From positions 4,442,501 to 4,506,500 of the forward strand of contig NZ_JACYGY010000001.1 in assembly GCF_015221875.1 (NCBI RefSeq): a stretch of DNA of 64,000 nt, read 5' to 3'. How positions within the stretch are numbered: the stretch's first letter is position 1; each line of letters starts with the position of its first letter. Under the pieces are notes generated by a model, which was given only the letters and a program-made list of their open reading frames with translations, searched no databases and was not told the DNA's origin. The DNA is from Dyadobacter subterraneus (GTDB lineage Bacteria > Bacteroidota > Bacteroidia > Cytophagales > Spirosomataceae). This document shows positions 7,660 to 15,918 of this stretch, piece after piece. The translations under genes were made by a program, and so were the position numbers.

Positions 7660-9066
7660 TTATGGTTTTTTGTTGTAGACCATATCAATTTCCGCTCCTT
7701 TATCACCCTGCTGTTTCATCCAGGCGTATAGTTTTTCTTTGAATTTCTCAATTATTTTTTGATAAGCCGGATCACTGGCCAGGTTATTGAATTCCCAGGG
7801 ATCTTTCGTTGTATCGTAAAATTCTACGGGCGGTCTTTTTACAAAACGGTTTGTGATTTTTTCAGCCTGCGGATCTTTCCCAATCTCGGCAGTCCATGAA
7901 AACCAGACAGAATTACGATCCGTGCTTTTGGGGTTCATCATAAAGCGGTTGTAATAATCTTTATCAGCCGTAAGATTTAAAATCAGTTTAAAACGTTTGT
8001 CGCGGATACTTCGGATCGGGTACGGATCACCCTCCGGAATATTATTATGGATACTGTAAGTATATTCCCTGGCATCTTTTGTTTTCCCGAGAACGACCGG
8101 CAAAAAACTTTTACCGTCAAGACCTGAAACCGGTTTTCCACCGGCTATATCGATCAGTGTTGGCGTAATATCTTCATACTGAACCAATGCATCTGTTTGA
8201 GAAGACGGTTTCACATTTTCAGGCCACTGCACAAGCATAGAACTTTTTTGACCTGCATCCCACAAATTCCATTTGGCTCCGGGAAATTGTGCGCCTTGCT
8301 CTCCCAGAAACATGACAATTGTATTTTTATCCTGTCGGGTCTCTTTCAGCAGTTTTGTGATATCACCAACCTGGTCATCAAGTCTTCTTACTTCTGCCAG
8401 ATATTTGACAAATTGTCTGCGTGTGGTTTTGGTATCAACCCAGTTTTTGGGAAGAATTAATTTATCCGGATCAAATTCTGTCGAATCACCAACCGTCCAG
8501 GGCATATGCGGATTAATACTCATCACAAAAAGACAATATGGTTTTTCATCCTGAGTGATGTATTTTTTTACATCTTCAAGCTGGTAATCATCAGTGGCCG
8601 AAACGCAGTTAGGTTCAAAACCATTGATGATATCAAAAGGAAAAACAGATTTTGGCTTGGTCACATGATCCTTTCCGGTAAGTCCGACGCGGTAACCAAG
8701 ATCAGCCAGGTAATGACCGACACTTTGCAGGTTGTCATAAACCGGTTTATGATTTTGAAATGCGCCATTTCTGACCGGATATAAACCTGTAAACAGCGAA
8801 GCCCGCGTAGGAACACACATGGCTTCCGAGGTGTAGATATGATTGAATTTCAAACCATTTTTCGCCAGCGCGTCGATGTTTTTAGTTTGAATATTTTGCC
8901 CGCCGTAACAGCTTAGCTGTTTGCTATCCAGATCATCGGCCATGATAATGACAATATTTGGCTTGGCTTTCCGATTTGAAACCTGACCGTTGGTTACCAG
9001 ATAACTGCTGAAAAACAATATAAAAATTACTGCTACTCTACTGACTAATCTCATTTTCTTTATCAT
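7660..9066 (-). CDS. Sulfatase (S1 family, formylglycine type)
   Basis: 468 residues with a signal peptide (hydrophobic 10-24) and the alkaline-phosphatase-like sulfatase fold. Metal-binding ADD is at 43-45, and the formylglycine motif C84-V-P-T-R followed by ASLFTG is intact. It should cleave sulfate esters in the periplasm or at the surface once Cys84 is converted by a maturase, which is not seen here. It directly follows the FG-GAP gene with no gap and is the last gene of a three-gene operon. Length and the C-terminal YDTTKDPWEFNNLA segment are typical. The sulfated substrate is unknown. Confidence 0.93.
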   Translation of the reverse strand: MIKKMRLVSRVAVIFILFFSSYLVTNGQVSNRKAKPNIVIIMADDLDSKQLSCYGGQNIQTKNIDALAKNGLKFNHIYTSEAMCVPTRASLFTGLYPVRNGAFQNHKPVYDNLQSVGHYLADLGYRVGLTGKDHVTKPKSVFPFDIINGFEPNCVSATDDYQLEDVKKYITQDEKPYCLFVMSINPHMPWTVGDSTEFDPDKLILPKNWVDTKTTRRQFVKYLAEVRRLDDQVGDITKLLKETRQDKNTIVMFLGEQGAQFPGAKWNLWDAGQKSSMLVQWPENVKPSSQTDALVQYEDITPTLIDIAGGKPVSGLDGKSFLPVVLGKTKDAREYTYSIHNNIPEGDPYPIRSIRDKRFKLILNLTADKDYYNRFMMNPKSTDRNSVWFSWTAEIGKDPQAEKITNRFVKRPPVEFYDTTKDPWEFNNLASDPAYQKIIEKFKEKLYAWMKQQGDKGAEIDMVYNKKP

Positions 9067-10344
9067 TTATTTTAAAGGATTTTCATACCAGATAATCCCC
9101 AGTCCGCCGAAACCTCCGGCTGAATTATTATTTTCTTCGGTTGAAACAAAATCAAGATCTCCATCCTGATCAAAATCAAAAGCAGGAATCAGGTCATATT
9201 TAATACCCTCAGGACCGCTGATTTCATTTCGCTGCCATTTTTTATCAAAAACAGAATTAACATACCGAAGATAGTACACCCCGGATTTTCCACCCTTTGC
9301 ACCCTCGCAGGAAATTACCAGGTCTTTTTTTCCGTCCTGATCCACATCAGCCACAGTAACAGCTTTTCCTCCACCCACATTGTCAGGATAATCGATCACA
9401 TGTTTTTCCCAGTGCAGACCCTTATTATCAAGTTTTTTATAAAAATGAATCTGGTCATCTTCTGTTACAACAACGGCATCTTCCTTTCCATCAGAATCAA
9501 GATCGTTCAGGTCCATAAACTTTACGATATGTGTACTATCGCCAACGATATGGTTTTTCCACTTTCCATTTATAGCAGGTTTGCCAGGATTTTCAAGCCA
9601 TTTAACGCCTTGCGGAATTTGCTTCCGGTCAGAATAAAAAATGTCAGGCTGTTTATCACCATTGATATCAGCAATTAAAATGGACATAACCCAGCTTACT
9701 TTTGCCAGAGGAATCCACTGCCATTCGGATAATTTTCTTGGGTTTTTCGGTGCTTTCAGCCAGCCGATGTAAGGCTGCGGAAACTTGTCACTATCCTTCT
9801 TTCCGCCCAGAATCAGATCAACTCCGTTGACTCCGTCAATTTGCTGCGGCACGGCAAACATCCATTGAAATTTACCTTCGGTAACCGGAAAAATCTCCGT
9901 TTTCCAAAGCGTGGAATCTGAATAATTCTTCCCTGGCGCAGGCGCCCAGTGCACATTCACGCGCATGGTATTTCCCTCGCAGCTGCTGATCACGTCTTTG
10001 GAACCATCACCATCCAAATCAACCAAAACGGCATCCTCCACATTGGGAGCCAGGCCTACTGTTACGTAATTCCACTTTGATTTAACCTGGGTTTTGCCTG
10101 GATTAAAATAAATACGAACAAGACCGCTCTGCTCCCAGCCTGTTACAATATCCTGTAATCCATCGCCATTGGCATCTTCAAAACGCACACCGTCAGCACC
10201 TTTAAGACTGTTATCAATCGCATGTCTTTTCCAGATTGCAGTGCTTTGCGTCTGAGCCGAAAGAGTCAGATATGTTACCGCAATTACTGCCAAAATGAAT
10301 TTGCAGAAGCTAAAATGCCGGTTTGTTTCTTTGAACCCTTTCAT
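9067..10344 (-). CDS. Secreted FG-GAP/VCBS repeat protein
   Basis: 425 residues with an N-terminal signal sequence (hydrophobic 13-29, ALSAQTQ cleavage region). The rest is a beta-propeller-like array with six calcium-binding Asp-rich loops: DANGDGLQD, DLDGDGSKD, DINGDKQPD, DLDSDGKED, DVDQDGKKD and DFDQDGDLD. Such integrin-alpha-like propellers bind ligands or carbohydrates rather than catalyse. It sits between two sulfatases with gaps of 3 and 0 bases, so a role in the same extracellular process is likely (inference). The last residues GIIWYENPLK close the final blade. Confidence 0.88.
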   Translation of the reverse strand: MKGFKETNRHFSFCKFILAVIAVTYLTLSAQTQSTAIWKRHAIDNSLKGADGVRFEDANGDGLQDIVTGWEQSGLVRIYFNPGKTQVKSKWNYVTVGLAPNVEDAVLVDLDGDGSKDVISSCEGNTMRVNVHWAPAPGKNYSDSTLWKTEIFPVTEGKFQWMFAVPQQIDGVNGVDLILGGKKDSDKFPQPYIGWLKAPKNPRKLSEWQWIPLAKVSWVMSILIADINGDKQPDIFYSDRKQIPQGVKWLENPGKPAINGKWKNHIVGDSTHIVKFMDLNDLDSDGKEDAVVVTEDDQIHFYKKLDNKGLHWEKHVIDYPDNVGGGKAVTVADVDQDGKKDLVISCEGAKGGKSGVYYLRYVNSVFDKKWQRNEISGPEGIKYDLIPAFDFDQDGDLDFVSTEENNNSAGGFGGLGIIWYENPLK

Positions 10345-10347
10345 TGC

Positions 10348-12669
10348 TTATTTCTTTTCCAAAAGACCCACCTTTTCCTGTTTTTCCACCACCTGGTCAA
10401 TGACAAGACTTTTTACAGCATCTGAAAATGCAAAGCTTCCATTGTAAGTTTTGGTCACAGGAGAATTCAAATCTTTTCCTACGCTGAAACCGTCTGCGGA
10501 AGCTGAGCTTAAATATTTATTGTTTTTATTGTTGATACTTTGCTCAGCGGCTTTTTCATTATTTACATAAAGGGCAACTTTTGTATCATCGGCAAACTCA
10601 ATTTTGATCGTGTTTTTACCGGGATTCAGGTTTTTGGAAGAGGTTAATAAAACGGTATGCACCCCGTCATTCAAAAGATATTGCAGTTTATTATCTTTTA
10701 CAAAAAGACTGGTTCCGCCAATTAAACCGCCGTTGGCAAAAATAACGCCTTCCGGATTTTTACTATTTATATCAACATTTGCCGTGATCGTTACCGCACC
10801 TTTGCCTACATAAATCCGTGTTTTAATCGTAGTACCTTCATAAATCACAGACTTTGTTTTTACTTCCGGCGCGGCAAGTCCTGCCCGGAAATTTCTCAGC
10901 GGGTACACGTCATATTTCTGCGCTTCCTGATCAAAAATCTTTTTAAGCTCTTCAAGTTTCTCAGGATTTTTAGCCGCCAGATCATTGATCTCGTTATAGT
11001 CTTCATTCAGATTATAAAGCTCCCATTTGTCTCTTTTAAAATCGGCTATAAAATTGATATCCGTTGTCGTTTCGCCAAAAACATTTCTTGGATGATAAAC
11101 ACTTGCCTTCCAGCCATCCTTATAAATGGAGCGGCCGCCGTGCAGTTCATAATATTGCAGTGTATGACGCGTGGGTGCACCTGCATCCGCTATGGAATAA
11201 TTCAGCGAAGTTCCATGAAAGGGGCGCTGCGCATAACCATTAATCACTTCCGGCACTTTCAGATTTGCCAGTTCAATCGTAGTTGGTAGAATATCTGTTA
11301 CGTGCGTATACTGTGCGCGTAGTCCACCTTTTTCTTTGATACCTTTTGGATAATGAACGATCAGTGTAGTATGAGAAGCCCCCTCTGCATTCACATCACT
11401 TTTCCAATAGCGGAACGGCGTATTGGTAGCCTGCGACCAGCCCAAAGGATAATTCGGGTAGCTATACTCGGTTCCGATTTTATCATATTGAGATAGTAAA
11501 AATTTAACATCATCGCCTTCGGATTTTTCAGCAATGCCGGCTGTTCCTTTGTAAGTGCCTTCCTTGCTTCCACCGTTATCACCAACAATCAAAAAAATCA
11601 AAGTATTATCAAGCTGCCCGATCTGCTGTAAATAATCCGTAACCCGGCCAACTTCGTAATCCGTGTAAGACAAAAATCCTGCATAAACTTCCATGAAACG
11701 GGCATAAATTTTCTTTTCATCAGCAGACAAAGTTTCCCAGGGTTTTATGCCTGTCTGTCGCGGCGGAAGTTTGGTTCCTTTTGGCACAAGGCCAAGTGCC
11801 ACTTGCCGCTTGAAAACTTCTTCACGGTACTGATCCCAGCCGCCGTCAAATTTCCCTTTGTACTTATCGCTCCATTCTTTTGAAACATGGTGCGGCGCGT
11901 GGGCTGCTCCGGTAGCATAATAAATGAAAAACGGTTTGTCTGCATCTGCCGATTTCTGGTTGGCGATGTAAGAAATCGTCTTGTCTGTAAGGAGCTGATT
12001 TAAATGTTTGGTGTTGGGTTCAATATCAACCGGCGAAGTTTCTTCTACCAATTGCGGATGCCACTGATCTGTTGCGCCGCCCAAAAATCCATAAAAATGT
12101 TCAAAACCTCTCCCTGTCGGATAGCGGTTATAGGGACCTGCAATCGTCAGGTCTTTCGGCTGATTTCCGTGCCATTTCCCCAAAGCAAAAGTATTGTAGC
12201 CGTTTTCCTTAAATATTTCAGCAACTGTTCCAGCTTCAAAAGGAATGTTCCCGTTGTATCCGGGCGTTCCTATGCCCAGTTCCGCGTGATGGCCCATACC
12301 AACGCTGTGCGCATTTCTTCCGGTCAGAAGCGCCGCCCTTGTAGGACTGCATATTCCGGTGGTGTGAAAATTGGTATAACGAAGACCGTTATTTGCAAGC
12401 TTCTCAAAATTAGGGGTTTGTATCAATCCGCCAAAAGCAGAAGTGGCGCCAAAACCTACATCATCCAGCAAAATCCAGACGACATTGGGTGCACCTTTTG
12501 GCGCTTCGGGCTGTTTTTGCCACCATTGCTCTGTTTCTTCAATCGTTTTTCCGATTTTCCCCTTGAAGGGCTGAACAGGATCATGCTGCGCGAAAGAAGC
12601 TGCCGTGGAAGCAAAAATCAATACTAAACTTAAAAACGGTTTATATTTATTGGTAAGGGATAGATTCAT
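10348..12669 (-). CDS. Arylsulfatase (S1 family, large form)
   Basis: 773 residues, signal peptide (cleavage near SFAQ-HD at 25-30). The catalytic domain carries LLDDVGFG (67-74), the formylglycine motif C107-S-P-T-R with AALLTGRN, and GKWHG and DNGG segments typical of AtsA-type arylsulfatases. A C-terminal extension of about 170 residues (after 600) looks like a beta-sandwich, with conserved wording such as FANGGLIGGTSLF and KLQYLLNDG; it is common in long bacterial arylsulfatases. First gene of the sulfatase operon; its leader is unusually long and structured. Specific substrate not predictable. Confidence 0.93.
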   Translation of the reverse strand: MNLSLTNKYKPFLSLVLIFASTAASFAQHDPVQPFKGKIGKTIEETEQWWQKQPEAPKGAPNVVWILLDDVGFGATSAFGGLIQTPNFEKLANNGLRYTNFHTTGICSPTRAALLTGRNAHSVGMGHHAELGIGTPGYNGNIPFEAGTVAEIFKENGYNTFALGKWHGNQPKDLTIAGPYNRYPTGRGFEHFYGFLGGATDQWHPQLVEETSPVDIEPNTKHLNQLLTDKTISYIANQKSADADKPFFIYYATGAAHAPHHVSKEWSDKYKGKFDGGWDQYREEVFKRQVALGLVPKGTKLPPRQTGIKPWETLSADEKKIYARFMEVYAGFLSYTDYEVGRVTDYLQQIGQLDNTLIFLIVGDNGGSKEGTYKGTAGIAEKSEGDDVKFLLSQYDKIGTEYSYPNYPLGWSQATNTPFRYWKSDVNAEGASHTTLIVHYPKGIKEKGGLRAQYTHVTDILPTTIELANLKVPEVINGYAQRPFHGTSLNYSIADAGAPTRHTLQYYELHGGRSIYKDGWKASVYHPRNVFGETTTDINFIADFKRDKWELYNLNEDYNEINDLAAKNPEKLEELKKIFDQEAQKYDVYPLRNFRAGLAAPEVKTKSVIYEGTTIKTRIYVGKGAVTITANVDINSKNPEGVIFANGGLIGGTSLFVKDNKLQYLLNDGVHTVLLTSSKNLNPGKNTIKIEFADDTKVALYVNNEKAAEQSINNKNNKYLSSASADGFSVGKDLNSPVTKTYNGSFAFSDAVKSLVIDQVVEKQEKVGLLEKK

Positions 12670-12825
12670 TTCTCTGTTAGATTTTGGTAACTAAAAGGTA
12701 TATACGTAATCTCGCAAAAATCAATTTTTTTGATGTCCGTAATGAAAATTTTATTAGCCTGGACTTCTAATCCGTGCTGAACCAAGGATCAAAGAATTAA
12801 AAATCAGGATAGCAGACGCAGATGG

Positions 12826-12909
12826 TTAGCTACAACAGAGAGAAGAATAAAAGGAAGAAAGATTAACCACCCCACGCATAGCGTTTTGAGTCGAAGAATT
12901 CGTATTCAT
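12826..12909 (-). CDS. Putative leader peptide ending in Cys-Cys-Ser upstream of the arylsulfatase
   Basis: A 27-codon ORF, ATG at 12909 and TAA at 12826-12828. It begins MNTNSSTQNAMRG and ends SSFYSSLCCS. It lies inside the transcript predicted from the promoter at 12989-13021, 156 bases before the arylsulfatase start. Its codons for G-V-V-N are one arm of the inverted repeat 12862-12957, so translation would open that stem. Two adjacent Cys codons just before the stop are what a cysteine-sensing attenuator would have. No homology was tested; it may be chance. Confidence 0.35.
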   Translation of the reverse strand: MNTNSSTQNAMRGVVNLSSFYSSLCCS

Positions 12910-12957
12910 CGTTGTTAAGAATAAAAGTTCGAAATACTCTTCTTACTGGTGGTTAAT
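12862..12957 (-). repeat. Inverted repeat framing a 96-base segment
   Basis: Perfect 10-base arms ATTAACCACC (12862-12871) and GGTGGTTAAT (12948-12957) enclose 76 bases with weaker internal pairing. It could be a regulatory RNA stem in the arylsulfatase leader or the remains of a very small mobile element. Confidence 0.45.
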
Positions 12958-12988
12958 AAAAAGATCAATATCCTACTATATTGATAGA

Positions 12989-13021
12989 CAAAGTAAGTTT
13001 ATTAAAAATACATTACCAAAA
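12989..13021 (-). promoter_or_regulatory. Candidate promoter of the arylsulfatase operon
   Basis: Minus strand TTTTG (13017-13021), 20 bases, TTACTTTG (12989-12996). It shares TTACTTTGTCTAT with the promoter at 7548-7579. Start of transcription would be near 12983, giving a leader of about 315 bases. Confidence 0.45.
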
Positions 13022-13067
13022 TATTTTTCTGTTTTAGAAAATCAAAATTGCACAGGTGGAAAACACA

Positions 13068-13106
13068 AAACCCTGCTAACTGGGTTTTGAAACCGAAATC
13101 GGCAGG
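13068..13106 (-). terminator. Terminator after the NmrA-type gene
   Basis: Arms AACCCTGC and GCAGGGTT enclose about 25 bases containing further partial pairing. On the minus strand the stem is followed by a T-rich TTTTGTGTTTT tract. Confidence 0.6.
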
Positions 13107-13136
13107 GTTGTCTTAAATTAAAATCGATTTTTACGA

Positions 13137-14006
13137 TTAATTCTCCGGTTGAAAATATCTTTTCAAAAAATCTTTTAGTGAAGAAGGTCTTCTGCCCAGT
13201 AGTATTTCCAAAGCCGGATTTATTTCATCCAGCTCGCCTGCCAAAGCTGCATTGGCCCATTCCACCGCAAATTCAGCGGCGGGTTTTGGATATCCTTCTT
13301 TCTCTTTCAGACTGATATATTGATCTTTGGAAACATTTATAAAGTCAATTTTTCTTCCTGATATTTCCGTCAGAATTTCTGCAATATCAGCAAATGACCA
13401 GGCTTCTGAATTTGACAGCGTATAAATCTTATTCTCATGACCGTTTTGGATAACCAGATTTGCCAGCGCTTCTGCAAATTCCTCACGCGCGACAAAGCTG
13501 ATTTTTGCATCGCCGGACGGATATTTTACTTCGGAAATAGCAGCAGGATTACCAATAAAAAAGGGAATTACGTCAGCGTAAACATTATTGAGAACGATCG
13601 TATAATTCAAGCCCGATTCAATAAGCAGCTGCTCTGTAATTTTATCACTTTCAGTAACCATCGGCACAATCCAGCTGCCGTCTTTTTTCCGCTGAATACC
13701 GGTGTAGATGACATGGCTGACGCCCGCTTCTTTTGCCGCATTTATCACATTAGTCTGCTGCGTTATGCGGTCGGTAAAAGTTGGCGCGGAAATTAGTACG
13801 ACTTTTTCAACACCTTCAAAAGCCTTTAAAAGAGACTGATAATTAAAATAATCACCTTCTTTGACCACTACTTCTTTTTCTTTCAAATCTGCGGCTTTTT
13901 CAGAATCTCTCACCAAAGCAGTAATTTCCTTTGCCGGCATTTTCTTTAAAAGTGCATCCACAGTGGATCTACCCAGTCCGCCCGTTGCGCCTGTTACTAA
14001 AATCAT
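13137..14006 (-). CDS. NmrA-like NAD(P)-binding protein (atypical SDR)
   Basis: 289 residues with the N-terminal Rossmann motif ILVTGATGGLG, a typical NmrA/QorB-type sequence (VLISAPTFTDRITQQTNVINAAKEAGV in outline) and a substrate domain ending near KDFLKRYF. Relatives act as NADPH-dependent quinone or flavonoid-type reductases or as redox sensors. There is no classical YxxxK triad in the usual place. It follows the aldo/keto reductase by 42 bases on the same strand, and both are probably controlled by the TetR protein encoded upstream. Confidence 0.85.
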   Translation of the reverse strand: MILVTGATGGLGRSTVDALLKKMPAKEITALVRDSEKAADLKEKEVVVKEGDYFNYQSLLKAFEGVEKVVLISAPTFTDRITQQTNVINAAKEAGVSHVIYTGIQRKKDGSWIVPMVTESDKITEQLLIESGLNYTIVLNNVYADVIPFFIGNPAAISEVKYPSGDAKISFVAREEFAEALANLVIQNGHENKIYTLSNSEAWSFADIAEILTEISGRKIDFINVSKDQYISLKEKEGYPKPAAEFAVEWANAALAGELDEINPALEILLGRRPSSLKDFLKRYFQPEN

Positions 14007-14048
14007 ATTTTGAAATTTAAAATGAATTACTGTTGACTGCTGGTCTAA

Positions 14049-15104
14049 TTATGCAACCGGATGATTCAGCGCAATAAGTCCTGAACCTGCTCCAAACAAT
14101 GAAGCGCTGCTTTTTGCGATGATTTCGTGCGGAGAGCCTAAATCGATGGCGCTTACTTCATTCAGTTTTTGAATATGTTCATCCGAAAGTGTCAGCGCAA
14201 GTGATGCAAGATTATCGTTTAGCTGCTCTGTTGTGCGTGGACCAATGATCGTCACCGTAGAAAGTGCCGACTGATCATGTTTCTGACGTATCCAGGCCAA
14301 TGCCACATCAAGCACTTTTACCTGATATTCCTTGGCGAAAATTTCCAGTAAATTCAAAATTTGCGTTTCCCGGTTTCCAGTTTCCGCTTTCACCAAATTG
14401 CCTTTCCAGGCCTGCTGGCGGTTATTTTCGTCATTTTGTGCTAAGCGGTATTTCCCGGTTAATGTCCCGCCAGCCAGTGGCGACCAAAAGGCAACACCCA
14501 GCCCCAAAGCTTCGGCCATCGGTAATAATTCGCGGTCGGCAGTGCGTTCAATTAAATTGTATTCGATCTGGATTCCCGCAACCGGCGACCAGCCGCGCAG
14601 ATCGGCAAGCAGTGAAGCATTGGCAATGCGCCAGGCAGGGAAATTGGAAAAACCGGCATACAAAATCTTACCATCCCGGACCAGATCATCAAAAGCCCTG
14701 ACAATTTCTTCAATAGGCGTTTGTCCGTCCGAAAGATGCGCCCAGTAAAGATCCAGCCGGTCCGTTTTCAATCGTTTCAAACTGGCCTCCACCGCCCGTA
14801 CCATCGTTTTACGACTGTTTCCGGAAGTTAAAAGCTGCTTTTCACCCATTGAATATTTTGAAGCAAGTACCAGCGAATCGCGTTTATCACGGATCAATTC
14901 GCTAAGTATTTCTTCTGACTCACCTACCTGATATCCATCCGCAGTATCAATAAAATTCCCACCAGCCTCCAGAAATCTGTCAAATATTTTACGCGATTCA
15001 GCGGGCTCAGCACCATGTCCCCAGCGTGTGCCAAATGCGCCGGTACCCAAAGCCAGTTCGGATACCCGAAGGCCGGTTTTCTTTCCAAAAATCTTGTATT
15101 TCAT
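14049..15104 (-). CDS. Aldo/keto reductase
   Basis: 351 residues forming an NADPH-dependent TIM-barrel reductase. The family signature is intact: NFIDTADGYQVGESEEIL (catalytic Asp and Tyr), LVLASKYSMG (Lys) and DLYWAHLSD (His), plus the C-terminal cofactor segment TVTIIGPRTTEQL. It resembles the YajO/potassium-channel beta-subunit branch that reduces aldehydes and ketones. The start ATG at 15104 lies 34 bases from a dyad operator (15138-15155) that matches the one in front of the TetR gene, so repression by that TetR is inferred. Confidence 0.9.
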   Translation of the reverse strand: MKYKIFGKKTGLRVSELALGTGAFGTRWGHGAEPAESRKIFDRFLEAGGNFIDTADGYQVGESEEILSELIRDKRDSLVLASKYSMGEKQLLTSGNSRKTMVRAVEASLKRLKTDRLDLYWAHLSDGQTPIEEIVRAFDDLVRDGKILYAGFSNFPAWRIANASLLADLRGWSPVAGIQIEYNLIERTADRELLPMAEALGLGVAFWSPLAGGTLTGKYRLAQNDENNRQQAWKGNLVKAETGNRETQILNLLEIFAKEYQVKVLDVALAWIRQKHDQSALSTVTIIGPRTTEQLNDNLASLALTLSDEHIQKLNEVSAIDLGSPHEIIAKSSASLFGAGSGLIALNHPVA

Positions 15105-15137
15105 GATTTTGCTATGTTTAGTTTAAAATATTTTTTC

Positions 15138-15155
15138 ATATAACAATCGGTATAT
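15138..15155. promoter_or_regulatory. TetR operator copy 1 (before the aldo/keto reductase)
   Basis: Dyad ATATAACAATCGGTATAT, in the gap between tetR and the reductase gene. It matches the minus-strand reading of operator copy 2 at 17 of 18 positions. Confidence 0.6.
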
Positions 15156-15172
15156 GAAGATTTAAAAAAATA

Positions 15173-15763
15173 TCAGACACAGATTTGTCTGATTGTATTT
15201 TTGGCTGCATCAAAAACGGTGTCCATGTGAACATAATTTTTGGTTGCTTTCCCAAGCAGTATCCCGCCTTCAATCAGGGCAATGATAACCAATGCCGTTT
15301 TATCTGCGTCGGTATCCGCTTTAAATTCATGACTGGCAATACCTTTCTGGATAATATCAACAAGATCAGACTTCCACAGCATCAGTCCCGACGCGGCCCT
15401 GAGTCTGAATGTTTCATTGGTATCATCGGCTTCAACAGCGGTATTAAGCATCGGGCAGCCGCCGCTGTTTGTTGATTTGACATAATAGACCGCAATGTGG
15501 CCTAAAAGTTTTTCTTTACAGGTATCACATTTGTCAACCGTTTCCTGAATAAGGTTTCTTAATCTGGCCAGATTATAATCAAACGCAGCCAGCGCTACAT
15601 CTTCCTTATTTTCAAAATTTCCATAAATACTTCCTTTTGTAAGCCCGGTCGCTTTTTCCAGGTCGGCAACAGAGGTGCCTGCATAACCTTTCTTGTTAAA
15701 CAGATCCGCGGTGGCTTCTGTGATGAATTTTCTGGTTGTTTCTGATCTTGGTTCAAATTTCAT
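15173..15763 (-). CDS. TetR-family transcriptional regulator
   Basis: 196 residues. The N-terminal DNA-binding domain is clear: RKFITEATADLFNKKGYAGTSVADLEKATGLTKGSIYGNFENKEDVALAAF in outline, with the recognition helix at TKGSIYGNF. The C-terminal domain resembles the AcuR/NemR group (GGCPMLNTAVEADDTNE) and has Cys residues in KCDTCKEK and GGCP that could sense electrophiles. The ATG at 15763 is chosen: a longer in-frame reading up to 15937 would overlap the glycosyltransferase and lie upstream of the -7 element. It probably represses itself and the downstream reductase. Confidence 0.9.
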   Translation of the reverse strand: MKFEPRSETTRKFITEATADLFNKKGYAGTSVADLEKATGLTKGSIYGNFENKEDVALAAFDYNLARLRNLIQETVDKCDTCKEKLLGHIAVYYVKSTNSGGCPMLNTAVEADDTNETFRLRAASGLMLWKSDLVDIIQKGIASHEFKADTDADKTALVIIALIEGGILLGKATKNYVHMDTVFDAAKNTIRQICV

Positions 15764-15767
15764 ACTA

Positions 15768-15788
15768 CAAATATACCGATCGTTATAT
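15768..15788 (-). promoter_or_regulatory. tetR promoter with operator copy 2 over the -7 element
   Basis: Near-perfect dyad at 15771-15788 (minus strand ATATAACGATCGGTATAT). It overlaps the exact -7 element TATATTTG (15768-15775), only four bases before the tetR ATG, so transcripts would be almost leaderless and repressor binding would block polymerase. Confidence 0.6.
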
Positions 15789-15918
15789 TTAAAAGCAAAC
15801 GAACAGCGCAAATTAATTTTTATTTGAAATTCAGAATGAAAATTCGATGCCTTTTCCTGATTTTCACCAGGAAAAGGACTTTTAGCCAGGTTAAAATAAT
15901 TGTAATAACAGATTGCTT

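Larger units (their letters stand above)
12670..13136. other. Long leader and intergenic region of the arylsulfatase operon
   Basis: 467 bases. From the right: terminator for the NmrA-type gene (about 13068-13106), promoter-like boxes at 12989-13021, a small dyad ATCAATAT-N6-ATATTGAT (12964-12985), an inverted repeat framing 12862-12957, and a 27-codon ORF (12826-12909). The last 150 bases before the start codon show no strong terminator. Confidence 0.6.

Noticed and set aside
12862..12957. Insertion sequence or CRISPR-like unit
   Set aside because: A single pair of 10-base arms with no transposase, no target duplication and no repeat array. Kept as a structured leader element instead.
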